From: Zeus faber
Lineage: Eukaryota; Chordata; Actinopteri; Zeiformes; Zeidae
Direction of reading: 5' to 3'
Length of the DNA: 64,000 nt
Assembly: GCA_960531495.1 (NCBI GenBank)
Contig: OY482847.1
Coordinates: forward strand, 17,025,630-17,089,629
Shown here: positions 53,630 to 64,000 of the stretch, in pieces
How the letters are laid out: each line of letters begins with the position of its first letter
Numbering within the stretch: position 1 is the first letter of the stretch
Made by a program: the position numbers and the translations under genes
The notes under the pieces: generated by a model
The model's database searches: none
The model's input: the letters and a program-made list of their open reading frames with translations, nothing else
Told to the model about the DNA's origin: nothing

Positions 53630-56057
53630 ACATAAACAAAGGTTGGTGTACATATGTCACAGTGTCATGCAGCCCTCACTTAGAGACCATTTCATTGACT
53701 GGAAGCCGTTTTATTCACTGTGGGAGTTCCCCTGGTTTATCCTGGTCTTGGTTTACATCCCACCTCAGGCTTGTGTTAGCGAGGCGTTACAACACCTGGC
53801 TGGCCAGATAACAAACCTGGAGAAAAAACACCCAGACTCTCTGCTCATTGTTCTTGGTGACTTTAACAGAGCTAACCTCAGCCATGAACCGCCAAAATAC
53901 AGACAGCACATTAAATGTCCAACCAGAGATCAAAATACACTGGACCACTGCTACACAGTATTCAAGGACGCCTATCGCTCTTCCCCCCGAGCAGCTTTTG
54001 GACTCTCTGATCACTGTCTCGTTCGTCTTCTCCCGACTTTCAGGCAGAAACTAAGATCTGCTAAGCCTGTGGTCGAGTCTGTGAAGAAATGGACGAACGA
54101 AGCAAAGCTGGAGTTACAGGCCTGCTTTGACTGCACCGACTGGAGTGTTTTTGAGGCTGCTGCTACAGATCTGGACGAACTCACTGACACTGTGACGTTG
54201 TACGTCAGTTTTTGTGAGGACATGTGTGTGCCGAATAAAACCTTCTGCACATACAACAACAACAACAACAAACCCTGCTTAGCTGCACATCTCAGGCAGC
54301 TTCGTCAGGCCAAGGAGGAGGCCTGCAGAAGTCGGGACAGGATCCTGTACAACCAGGCCAGAAACACACTCACAAAAAAGATCAGAGTAGCAAAGAGGTG
54401 CTACACCGAAAAGCTCAAAAATAGGTTTTCAGCCAACAATCCTGCGTCAGTGTGGAGAGGCCGGCAGGAACTCACCAACTACAGTACACCATCTGCTAAC
54501 ACTGTAGAGAACCTTCAACTTGCTGACGACCTGAATCGGTTTTACTGCAGGTTTGAAAAGGCCACATTCACACCCCTCACCCACTGCTGCAACATCACAC
54601 ACCTATCTGCTCCCCCTGCCTGCCCCTCACCCTGACCCCCCACCCACACTCAGGATTTTTGAAAAGGATGTGAGCCAGCTCTTCAAGAGAGACAGAAGAT
54701 CAGGAAGGCTCCAGGCCCAGACGGTATGTCTGTCTGCCTCCTGCCGGAAAGTCCGTGCTGACCAGCTGGCCCCCATCTTCACCCAGATCTTCAACAGATC
54801 ACTGGAGCTGTGTGAAGACCGCTCGTGCTTCAAACGCTCCACAATCCTCTCCTGGTCCCCAAGAAACCCCCCATCTCTGGATTAAATGACCACAGGCCCG
54901 TCGCCCTCACGTCTGTGACCATGAAATCCTTTGAGAGACTGGTGTTGGCCCACCTGAAGGACATTACAGGCCCCCCCGCTGGACCCCCTGCAGTTTGCCT
55001 ACCGGGCAAACAGGTCGGTGGATGATGCCGTCAATATGGGACTGCACTACATCCTGAAACACCTCGACTCCCCAGGGACATACCCCAGTGTCCTGTTTGT
55101 GGATTTCAGCTCTGCATTCAACACCATCGTCCCTGAAACTCACCCAGCTCACTGTACCAGCCCCCACCCGCCAGTGGATCACCAACTTCCAGACAGACAG
55201 GAGGCAGCAGGTGAGGCTGGGGAAAAACACATCCAGCACCCAGACCATCAGCACTGGCGCCCCCCAGGGTTGTGCGCTCTCCCCTCTGCTCTCCTCCCTC
55301 TACACCAACGCCTGCACCTCAGGAGACCCGTCTGTTAGACTCATGAAGTTTGCAGACGACACAGCGGTCATCGGCCTCATCCGGGACGGTGACGAGTCTG
55401 CATACAGATGGGAGGTTGAACAGCTGGCGGTCAGAACAACCTGGAGCTGAACAAACTCAAAACTTTGGAGATGACAGTGGACTTCAGGAGGAGCCCCCAA
55501 ACACTGCCCTCCCCCCACCACAACCACCACCATACTCAACGGCACTGTGTCTGCTGTGGACACCCAACATCGACACAGTCATCAAAAAGGCCCTGCAGAG
55601 GATGTACTTCCTGCGCCAGCTCAGGAAGTTCGACCTGCCCTGGTAGCTGCTGATCCGGTTCTACACTGCACTTCATCCAGTCTATCCTCTGCACCTCCGT
55701 CACTCTCTGGTTGGGTTCGGTCATCAATCACGACAGGAAACAGGCTACAATGGACCGTCAAGACTGCAGAGAAAATCATTGGCACCAACCTACCCTCCGT
55801 TCAGGACTTGTACATGTCCAGAGTCGGGGAAACGTGCAGGAAACATCACTGCAGACCCATCACACCCTGGATACAACCTGTTCCAACTCCTCCCCTCTGG
55901 TAGGCACTACAGAACACCTTACGCCAAAACAGCCAGACACAAGAACAGCTTCTTCTCCCAGTCACTCTGAAGAACACTTAAACCAGGCACACAGTGTCAA
56001 AGACAATCCCTATGCAATTAACCTGTAACACTGAACACACTGTACATACAAATTATA

Positions 56058-56148
<91 letters not shown>

Positions 56149-56369
56149 TATATATTATATATTTGAGAGGCCAAACTGTTTTTTTTTTTAACATATTTTC
56201 ATTTTCAATATAAACCAAAATACGGTGTATACGGTATACTGTACATTGTATATATATGCATATGTAATATCCACCCACCTCATGTATATAAAGTAACCTG
56301 TAATTATTTCATTCCAGCATCTTTGCACTCTGCACCTTTGCACTATTGCCTTCCTGTGACAATTTCATT

Positions 56370-56403
<34 letters not shown>

Positions 56404-56440
56404 TTTTATATACATCTACATCTGTATATAGTAGTTATAT
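53630..56440 (+). mobile_element. LINE (Rex1/CR1-like), 5'-truncated
   Basis: Carries the second half of the APE endonuclease, the full RT and the C-terminal region in order on the plus strand, then a 3' UTR with tttgcactattgccttcctg and gacaatttcattg. Two (TA)n tracts (56055-56150, 56373-56402) lie in the tail. It lacks ORF1 and the endonuclease N-terminus. It is the least decayed LINE in the window but is still broken. Confidence 0.88.
53640..55960 (+). pseudogene. LINE ORF2 (endonuclease-RT), broken
   Basis: The first 330 codons are open: VLVYIPPQACVSEALQHL, LLIVLGDFNRANLS (GDFN), LDHCYTVFKDAYR and FGLSDHCLVRLLP (SDH). The open stretch ends in a stop at 54633-54635. A single-base shift near 54695 changes the frame before KAPGPDG. 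The RT then shows NDHRPVALTSVTMKSFERLV, VLFVDFSSAFNTIVPE (motif A), TGAPQGCALSPLL (motif B) and LMKFADDTAVIGLI (motif C FADD, 55349-55360), spread over three frames. A deletion of a few tens of bp follows VSAVDT at about 55560. It ends with KKALQRMYFLRQLRKF and SRV-KRAGNI blocks. Catalytic acids of both domains are present. Confidence 0.88.
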
Positions 56441-56785
56441 GTTTATGTTTAGCTCGTTGTATTTGTTTCAGCTCTATATCTAGTCTATGTTTGTACACTC
56501 AGGAAAAAGAAAAGCTTTGTAAAAAAAAAAAAATTCCTTATAAATTAAATAAATTACATTATACCAAAGAGAGGTTGTGGCCATTGGTCAGAAGTCATTT
56601 ACAAGACTGTGACCCTCAATTGTCTCCCTGGGTGCTACCTTCAAACAGTGAGTTCACAGGTACTTGCAAACTTTGGTGCAGACGCAGACCAATATCCCTT
56701 ACAATGATCTCTCAAGCTCCCCTGGGGTGATCTTTGTCTCCATACAAGGTTGAATGAGATGAAATGTGATCTGGTCCTTCAATAC
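56441..56785. other. intergenic, no recognised feature
   Basis: Nothing specific recognised; A13 near 56521. Confidence 0.5.
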
Positions 56786-56880
56786 AGTGGCACCTCGACT
56801 TACGACTGTAATTCGTTCTATAAGAACGGTCGTACGTTAAAACAGTCGTATGTCAGAGCAATTTTTCCCAAATACACCGT
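56786..56880 (+). repeat. terminal fragment of a DNA transposon
   Basis: The start acagtggcacctcgacttac followed by gactgtaattcgttctataag is a common animal DNA-transposon terminus (CAGTGGYACCTCGACTTACGA type). The opposite end is not identified. Confidence 0.5.
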
Positions 56881-56912
56881 GCTCATATTTTTCTCTGATT
56901 TCCTTCCTTTCC

Positions 56913-56916
<4 letters not shown>

Positions 56917-56958
<42 letters not shown>
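56917..56958. repeat. (GT)n microsatellite
   Basis: About 21 GT units. Confidence 0.96.
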
Positions 56959-56961
<3 letters not shown>

Positions 56962-57915
56962 TGTGTATATGTATGTATGTATATGAATGCAATGTAATTG
57001 AGATGGTCTTTAACCAATAAAATAACAAAAAACAACTCCTTCCTAAACCTGTTAAGGTAGATAATGGCACCCAGTAACACCCAGTAAGTAACAAGCTCAT
57101 TGGTATTTAATGGTCCATGTATTCTTGCACATGTATAGGCAAAAAGTACCTTCAAAATAGGCAAGGTGAGTTTTAGATCACTAGATTTGTACACAAGCAA
57201 TGTAAAACATAGCAAAAGTAATCAGTAAGTAGCACTAAAGGTACAACTATAAATGAAATGCTTGTTCTTCACAAATAAATCAGAATCCTCTGTACGCCTG
57301 ACTGGCATACGTATCACAAACTCTCCATATCTGCAGGGATTAAATCCTCAAATCTCCTTATAGATCCAATGGTTAATATGGAGCAGCAGGGGTGTTTGAT
57401 TGCTTTTCCTGCTGCGTTTATCTACTCAGGAATCTACTGCAGGTTTCTAGAAGGCAGGTGAGGCGAGCGCGTAACCGACTATGGATTTTTTTGGGGGGGG
57501 GTGTAGAATCCATTTATATTTCATACATTGAGATGAGCGCTTTCGTTGCGTTGACCATTTCTGCCCGTAGAGGACGAGATGAGGACATTGGCAGTTTTTC
57601 CGAATCCATTTGGAAGCTGATATGCGTTGGTGTTGTGGTGTAAAGTTGGACATCTTCAAGTGCGGTTCTGTCTTCTGCGTAACAGGCGGCCATTACACCT
57701 CCCATCACAGGCTGTAGTCTCCGTGCTGGAAGGGCACTTTGATATTTTGTTCTCAGACAAACCGACCATGTTGTCATTGTCCGCTGGAGAAGGAAGTATC
57801 TCAAAAAGCAGCCTATGGATTGTTTATTTTTCATTTTTACACTTTGAAAGCCAGTTCCCCATTATCACAGTACATTCTGATTGGGACACAGTGCTTCATT
57901 GGGATTTTTCCTCTG
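56959..57915. other. intergenic, no gene recognised
   Basis: Nothing specific recognised. Confidence 0.5.
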
Positions 57916-57916
57916 T

Positions 57917-58386
57917 ATCCAAGGAGGGGGGAAAGTAAATTTTTTCATACTTTAAGTATATTTTGAATATATAAAATATCTTAAAAGTATATTTTTAGTA
58001 CCTTTTTATAGTCGTGTATTTTTTGGTGCTTCTTCTTTATTTTATGTACACATTTAAAGTAGTCATTAATATGCTGTAAGTGGATTGAAATAGTGATATA
58101 ATAACATACTGTACTTTAGTGTGCTTGGTAAGTGTTATTTTGATCATAACCAAAACAACATGAAAAATATATTTTCAATATACTGTATTAAAGCACATTA
58201 CTGAATAAGTACAACGTTTAACAGATTAAGGACAACTTAAAGCACTTTTAATTGAAAACAACTTGATTCTATTTCTTTCTATTTATTAATTATTCTTTAT
58301 CTATTAATTGAGAATAAATAAAAATGTACAAAGTACTCTTAGTATACTTTCAGATAACAAACTTATACTTTTTTTCTCCTTGGGTA
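57917..58386. mobile_element. AT-rich MITE with CCAAGGAG ends
   Basis: The left end tatccaaggaggggggaaag and the complement of the right end (tacccaaggagaaaaaaagt) form an imperfect inverted repeat. The inside is rich in agtatatttt-like strings (aagtatattttgaatat, aaaagtatatttttag). It is about 470 bp with no frame, typical of a fish MITE of this kind. Confidence 0.6.
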
Positions 58387-59975
58387 TTGCAGTACAACAA
58401 TGGTTTTGTATGTAAACGTCCAATTTGCGACTTCATAGCCCGTGGTAAAGAATGAATGTGTGTTTTGTTCCGGCACAACATCAAAACGCTGTCGCTGATC
58501 TTCCAGATCTACACGGTAAAACACAGATGAGACGCCCCTATCGCCGTGATTTCTGACTTTCTGTGTTCTCCCGCTTGTGGATCGCACTCTGACTGATATC
58601 TGAGTGGGTATTGCGTGTGTTCAGCTCCACGTCTACCTGCCGCATTGCTGCCGTTGTCCTCTCATTATGATGTTTCATTTCCATCATACGTTGCCAAAGG
58701 GGCAGCAACTCCACTCCCGAAGGAAACGCACTCTTTTTTGCGTTTGTTCTTTTTGTTCAAAAAGCTTTTCCTGGCTTAAATTCTGGCTGAAGGTAAAAAA
58801 AAAAAAAAAAAGGGTAAAATAAACCACTGTTGGCCAATGCCTTTGATTAAACATGGCCTGCCAAGCCCTTTGGGCCTCCAATTGTAACTGAGGACTATAC
58901 AGATAACCTTGACTCGATACACTACATTCCAAAAACACAAATGGATGTTTTGTGATGTTTCGCCGCCCACCAGCAGCCGAGGCAATAATTACATGCGACG
59001 TGGCTCTGGGTTGATGAGCTCTCTCTCACTCTCTCTTCGCTCTCGCTCTCATCCTCTGACTCACGGGGCTCCTCACATCGCACATAATGACAGCTTGATT
59101 AGGGCCAAATTCCGTCCCCCCGGAGACGTCGATCCATCATAAAAGGTATCCCTCAGCAGTCACGGCAACCTGTCGGCTTCTGATCGACGACTTTCCGAGA
59201 GGACTGATTGGAAAGCCATAAATGCTTAAAGTGCACTCCAGTGCTCGGGAATATCGACACACCCTGCGGCGATGGTGTGTCGTCAGTTTGTTGTGGCTAT
59301 TTTGGTCGGCGTCGGTGTACATACAGTGAAATATTGAACATGCTGTCTAGCAATATGAAGGCATGAGATTTTTTCTTTACAATTGAAACCATAAGTTGGA
59401 AAGAAAGAAAAACTGGAGGAAAAAAAGTTTGTTTTCTTATATTGATGAGGTTCCCTAGTCTAAGCCAAAATCAGTTCATTTCCATTATTATTTTACCATA
59501 CAAGTGAGGGAAACACATTATTGGGGGTTGTTTTTTTTAAAATTCTAACTGTAAAACTGTCCGATAGTAACTTTGTAATTTAATGTCATAATATGGCTTT
59601 ATTAATAAAGGCTTATGTCTGAGTTAACGTTTTCGCTTAACCAATGCATACATAAGTCATAAGCAATAATTAATATTAGTAGTTTACTGCTGATAACTTA
59701 CGTAGATGACAAAGTTTGTTGCTGAAGAAACCCATCCAACTTCTTTTTCCCTCAGTGTGAAGAATGCTGCTTCAGTAGCAGCAAAATAGAAATAATACGA
59801 ACTAATAGAAGCCAGAAAATAATAGAAACTCAAAACGACATATTATAAATTCTCTCCTGAAATCCTTAAAAACAAGATCGTCAGCTTGAAACGTAATAAC
59901 TTTCAATCAATGAGTTTTAATCCTTTTCTCTGCGATTTTGTGTTTCTCTCTTTACTTATCGGCTCGTGTATGCAT
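58387..59975. other. intergenic, no gene recognised
   Basis: Some GC-balanced DNA (58560-59330) without recognisable frame or repeat; A16 near 58796. Confidence 0.45.
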
Positions 59976-59980
59976 TTAAA

Positions 59981-60000
59981 CACACACACACACACACACG

Positions 60001-60087
<87 letters not shown>
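59981..60087. repeat. (CA)n microsatellite
   Basis: About 107 bp of CA with a few g interruptions. Confidence 0.97.
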
Positions 60088-60091
<4 letters not shown>

Positions 60092-60827
60092 ACAGGATTT
60101 CAACAGTTTCCCATGTTTTCAATATTTCACGTTTTCTAAGACAGAGAAAGGCCAGCAGAGCTCCCATGGCATGGTGTGGTAAAAATAAATTACCATCTAT
60201 TGGTGAGTGTAGGAGCATTTCTTCATTAGCTGCGATTCTGGGCGACAGGCACAGCGTGGCGTGAGATAATCAAGGCCCGCGAAGGACGGAGACAACCGTT
60301 TGGAGGAAGGATGAATCTCCCACAGCGGAGAGAAAATAATTAGCACATTCTACTTTCAAGTGATGAATTGCAAAGTACTGATTGACACGACGCGACAATT
60401 ACGATTGCTGCGATGCACGTCAACTACAATCCCACCCTCATTCAGGGTTACATGCTGTCAAATCATCTTGAAGGATTGTAAAAAAAATGTTTTTTTTAAA
60501 TTGTTTATTTTTATTTTTATTTTACATGAAATAGGCAGTTTGGTTGGTTTTGGCTTTCAAGTCATTAGCAGGAAAGGTGATTTCGATCTGGTTGAGGAGG
60601 ACAGCTAATGTGTGTGTGTCATTAACTACTTGAATGGTGTTGACATCATTTATACGGGATCCGTGCCTTTGGGCTTCTCCCACCATCGCACGTTGCCTCC
60701 AGTGAGAGAGCGAGAGAATCGCTCTCTCTCTTTCTCTCCCTCTGTGAGAGATCTGCGTCGATGGTGTTAGCGTGTACATTTGAACAGTGCTAATTGAAAT
60801 GAAAATGCTGTTAATAACATTTGGATG
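60088..60827. other. intergenic, no recognised feature
   Basis: Nothing specific recognised; CT/GA stretches at 60705-60745. Confidence 0.5.
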
Positions 60828-61285
60828 AAGATTATTTTGTTTTTTTTTCTGTTCAAAATAATCATCGTAGTACAGCGCACTGCTTTTTGCATAGAAGAGT
60901 CTTTCGTTAGCGTCAAATTGGGCTGAATTTAGAAATTGTGATTCATCGCGATTAATCGCACAAATGTTGCGCGATTAATTGTTTTAATCGATTATTTAAC
61001 TCAACGCACTGCTTTTTAAATCGAGAAATCCTTCTTTAGAATAAAATTTGAGATTATTTGGAATTGTGATTAATCGAGATTAATGGCACTTATATCACGC
61101 GATTAATCGTGATTAATTATTTTAATCGTTTGCTAAAGATTATTTTGTGTTTCTGTTCACAATGATCAAGTCAAAGTTAGGCCATAACCCAACGCACTGC
61201 TTTTTATATTGAGAAATCTTTCTTTAGGGTAAAATGAATTATCGATTAGCGATTAATCGTGATTAGTTATTTCAATAATTTGACA
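60828..61285. repeat. three-copy ATTAATCG-rich repeat
   Basis: A unit containing aagattattttgt..tctgttca, then cgcactgctttttna.agaa..ctttagg/cgt, then gattaatcg...cgattaatcg occurs about three times (starts near 60828/60875, 61003 and 61136/61191) with 60-80% identity by eye. Many overlapping ATTAATCG/CGATTAAT palindromes lie within. Confidence 0.75.
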
Positions 61286-63660
61286 GCCATAGCAAAATGC
61301 TTCCGTATGGAAAACGTGCAAAGGTGAAGTAAAAGCTTGAGAATACGCTTTAGGTTTCCCACACTTTTCTCCTCTGCACTGACATGGAATATAAATGCGT
61401 TCTTAGGGGGGGGGATCTTTTGATTAGCCAGTAAACGCGTAGATTATACGAGGCGTCACGTCCGCGTGCCATTACCATATCCTGAGTGGCCGACGTATCC
61501 TGGCGACTAACCTTCAAAAAACCCTCGCGACCTTCACACTCCGATTAGAGAGCGTCTTAATATGTGGCCGAGCGTAAGCCCCGTCTGTTCTCATGCATCC
61601 CATTAGCGGGCTCACCTCCATAACCGAGGGGTTATCGATTCTTTCGGGGGTGTCACGGTTCACAGGGAAAATGGGGAGAAACTAATTGAGGCCTCTCTAA
61701 TTTCTCACACTGCTGCTCACCTCCCGTGTTAAGTTAAGCAGGAGCCTTTTGAAGACAAAAAGTTCTCAAATGAGCCGAGGTGATGTGAAGGACGCCCGGT
61801 CCCCGCGGGGGGAAACAGAGAAGGAAATTTGGACGCAATCGAGTGCACTTCTCATTTTTTCCCCTCGTGTCTTTTTTTTTTTTTTTTTTATTCGGGGGGT
61901 TAGCTATCAGTGATAATTGCTGATGAAAGTGCGGGTGAAAATGAGAAGCATATGACTATGAATAGAGAGATTAATCTTCCAAATGATCCTGTAATTTTAT
62001 TTAACCTTTTTGTGAAGGTGTTTTTCCGATCGACTGCCAGCTTCGCCGTCTCGCTGGAAAGAAGGATGGACCCACGACCATGATGTGAGACGCTGTGTCG
62101 GTCCCGATTCCAGACCAAAGTCGGGTATTTGTATATAAAGGGTACCCTAAATACTGGAATCTGATACCAAAACCTACATCAAACATGTCAGATATCCGGG
62201 GAAAAAGCCTTGATTTTCAACTATTAGAAGCCTCTTAATAAGATAACACTTTATTAATACCCCAGGGAAGGGTCTCTTTAATTGATGTCTTTAATCTCCT
62301 TAATTAAGAAAATGAGGGGAAAAATTGAATGTATGTTGGAATACACAGTATTTTAATTGATTATCATCATATGAGCCCAAAGTATAAGAACATACTGATC
62401 ATCAAGTAATAGATTGGATCAGTACTTTCCAATATCTTCAAGACTATGATTCAGTGTCAGGTGTGGAAAAAGTGGCCATCAGTCCGCCCCTTAGTTCTAA
62501 CTATAGAATGAACATTATAAAGAGAGTATTTTTCCACCTGAAATGGTTGTATAATATACGATAGTTTTATAATAATGTATAATAAAGTCGTCATCATCTC
62601 AGAGTGCAGCTGTAACCTCTGGAGCATTCCTCAAGGTGACGGGCGGAGGCCCAGGCGGCGCCCTGTGGGGCCTCATGGGCTCGTTTATCCGTCTTTTGGG
62701 CCTTTGAAAACGGGGGTGGAGAGGGAGGTCTCCGCCTGCCCGTCACAGCACCGCCGCCTGAGAGAGCGGCTTTTATCCAGGAGAAAAAAGGCCCCGAGTA
62801 GTTAACCACAGATCCGAGAAAGTGTTCGAATCGTTCAAAGGGACGGCGTGTACTTTTTCCCTTCTTCTTCCTGTTTCTCAGGGAACAATTTGGGAGATGT
62901 TCTTATAAACCAAAAAGGGATCGACTGTGGACCTCCATCTCTTTTGACTTCATTACTACTGAGGGATAGTTTTGGGTTCGACGGATTTTGTGGAAGCTTT
63001 TTTTTTGTTTTTGTTTTTGTTTTTTTTGCACATTCTGGTCATTCATTTTTAATCATTAATTGCTTTTTTGAGCTCATATAAACGGGGACGCTTCCCAGGT
63101 CGTGAGTCGACCCCAGAACTCCCATAGTTATGCGCGGGACAGAGGGCTGTGCTTTATATGGTATTTTCCAGCCGCCATTATCTTTGGCTCGTCCCGGCCT
63201 GAGCGCTAATCTCAAAGCCTATGCATAATCAATGCTTTTAGAATGCGGCGAGATGGGAAGCCGAAGCGGCTCCGTCCCTGCCAGGACAAAACGCCGGGCA
63301 ATGGATTGTGTGTGGAATTGGAAGCCACGCGTGTCGCTGCACGTGATCACCGCCCATCACTTTTATAATCCCCTCCCCGGGTGCTTAGCCCTGCTTTCAA
63401 TACCACAGGAGCTACACCATTTGTTTGCACACCGTTTGTCATTTTTCTGCAAATACTTTTTTGTTGTTGTTGTTGCTGAACAGTGTTTATGTGTTTCCAT
63501 ATAAAAGGTATTTTGTCTGACTGGGGCTACGTTGCTAATACACCGTCAACCTGTTGGGCCGTATGTAGGTGGACCTTAAGGGCTTCTCAGGTTTTTCTTT
63601 GTTTGTTGTTGATTTATTTATTCATAAAATCTCATGAATATAGAACTGTCCCCTTGCACT
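61286..63660. other. intergenic, scraps of LINE tail
   Basis: At 62240-62270, taagataacactttattaat then accccaggg is a LINE-tail motif. GC-rich DNA at 62620-62830 and 63080-63340 has no recognised frame. No gene named. Confidence 0.45.
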
Positions 63661-63859
63661 GAAACAATGTAAGCACTGTATCTCGCTGAGGTTACACTCT
63701 GGAGGAGTCACCTCTCGCTAGGAAAAATTAGAATTTTGCTGTGGCTACACTTACTATTGGAAAAAAAAAAAAAAGTCGTTGTTGGTTGTGGAGAACAAAT
63801 TGATCAGCACAGATTGTAGAGGGCAAGAGGAAACAAGATAGATCAAATATGATGGGACT

Positions 63860-63895
63860 ACATTGTATTAATACCCGGGGAATTCAGGAAGAAAA
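63860..63895 (-). repeat. LINE 3' tail fragment
   Basis: Motif cattgtattaatacccgggg followed by aattcagg, a further antisense copy of the Rex/L2-like LINE end. Confidence 0.5.
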
Positions 63896-63927
63896 TAACA
63901 AGTAGATCATCTAAAATTCATTCAGCA

Positions 63928-63968
63928 AAATTAGAATTCTCTGCCACAGTGGCAGGGAATTCTAATTT
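63928..63968. repeat. near-perfect 41-bp palindrome
   Basis: Arms aaattagaattctctgccac (63928-63947) and its complement (63949-63968) match at 19 of 20 positions around a single central A. A half copy with aaaaattagaattttgctgt is at about 63724. Confidence 0.9.
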
Positions 63969-64000
63969 ATCTCATGTATTTCATTTAACACAGCAAACCC

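Noticed and set aside
62600-62830. A GC-rich exon-like block
   Set aside because: Open on both strands only briefly, with no conserved protein block or convincing splice pair.

Overview
The window looks like nuclear DNA of a teleost fish. It has a conserved vertebrate multi-exon gene with canonical GT-AG introns, dense dinucleotide microsatellites, and a repeat mix typical of ray-finned fishes: a chromodomain Ty3/Gypsy element, L2/CR1/Rex-like LINEs, Tc1, hAT and PIF-Harbinger elements, a tRNA-headed SINE and many MITEs. The species cannot be named from the sequence.

Layout. Positions 1018-11541 (+) hold the last eight coding exons of a KIAA1549-family gene. They join in frame with consistent intron phases and give a cytoplasmic, proline-rich C-terminus of about 512 residues. 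The 3' UTR probably ends near the AATAAA at 12240. Introns carry small repeats, including a fold-back MITE, a short MITE and a CpG-rich block. From about 12.3 kb to the end I see no convincing host exon; this is intergenic or non-coding DNA filled with decayed transposons.

Transposon landmarks: LINE 3' fragment at 14.4-15.1 kb; degenerate Ty3/Gypsy element on the minus strand at 22792-27798; L2-like LINE with an esterase ORF1 on the minus strand at about 30.9-35.9 kb, split by at least three younger insertions; LINE fragment at 39.1-40.0 kb; nearly complete Tc1 element at 40169-41310; short hAT-like element at 41.4-42.1 kb; Harbinger-type element with a 3-bp target duplication at 43295-43973; hAT transposase remnant at 45.7-48.9 kb with a LINE fragment nested inside; SINE at 49.0-49.4 kb; long LINE fragment with recognisable endonuclease and RT at 53.6-56.4 kb; MITE at 57.9-58.4 kb. 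All transposon genes seen are broken.

No operon-like or previously undescribed gene system is supported. The most interesting signals are structural: an exact 46-bp piece of the Gypsy gag gene lying outside the element; a Gypsy 3' LTR that has lost its promoter half; a 222-bp dispersed repeat with a conserved stem-loop at 12.3 and 50.9 kb; nested transposons that give a relative insertion order; a three-copy ATTAATCG-rich repeat near 61 kb; and CTCF-like motifs next to kiaa1549 exons. All coordinates and alignments were made by eye without searches, so repeat edges are approximate unless a target duplication or splice site fixes them.
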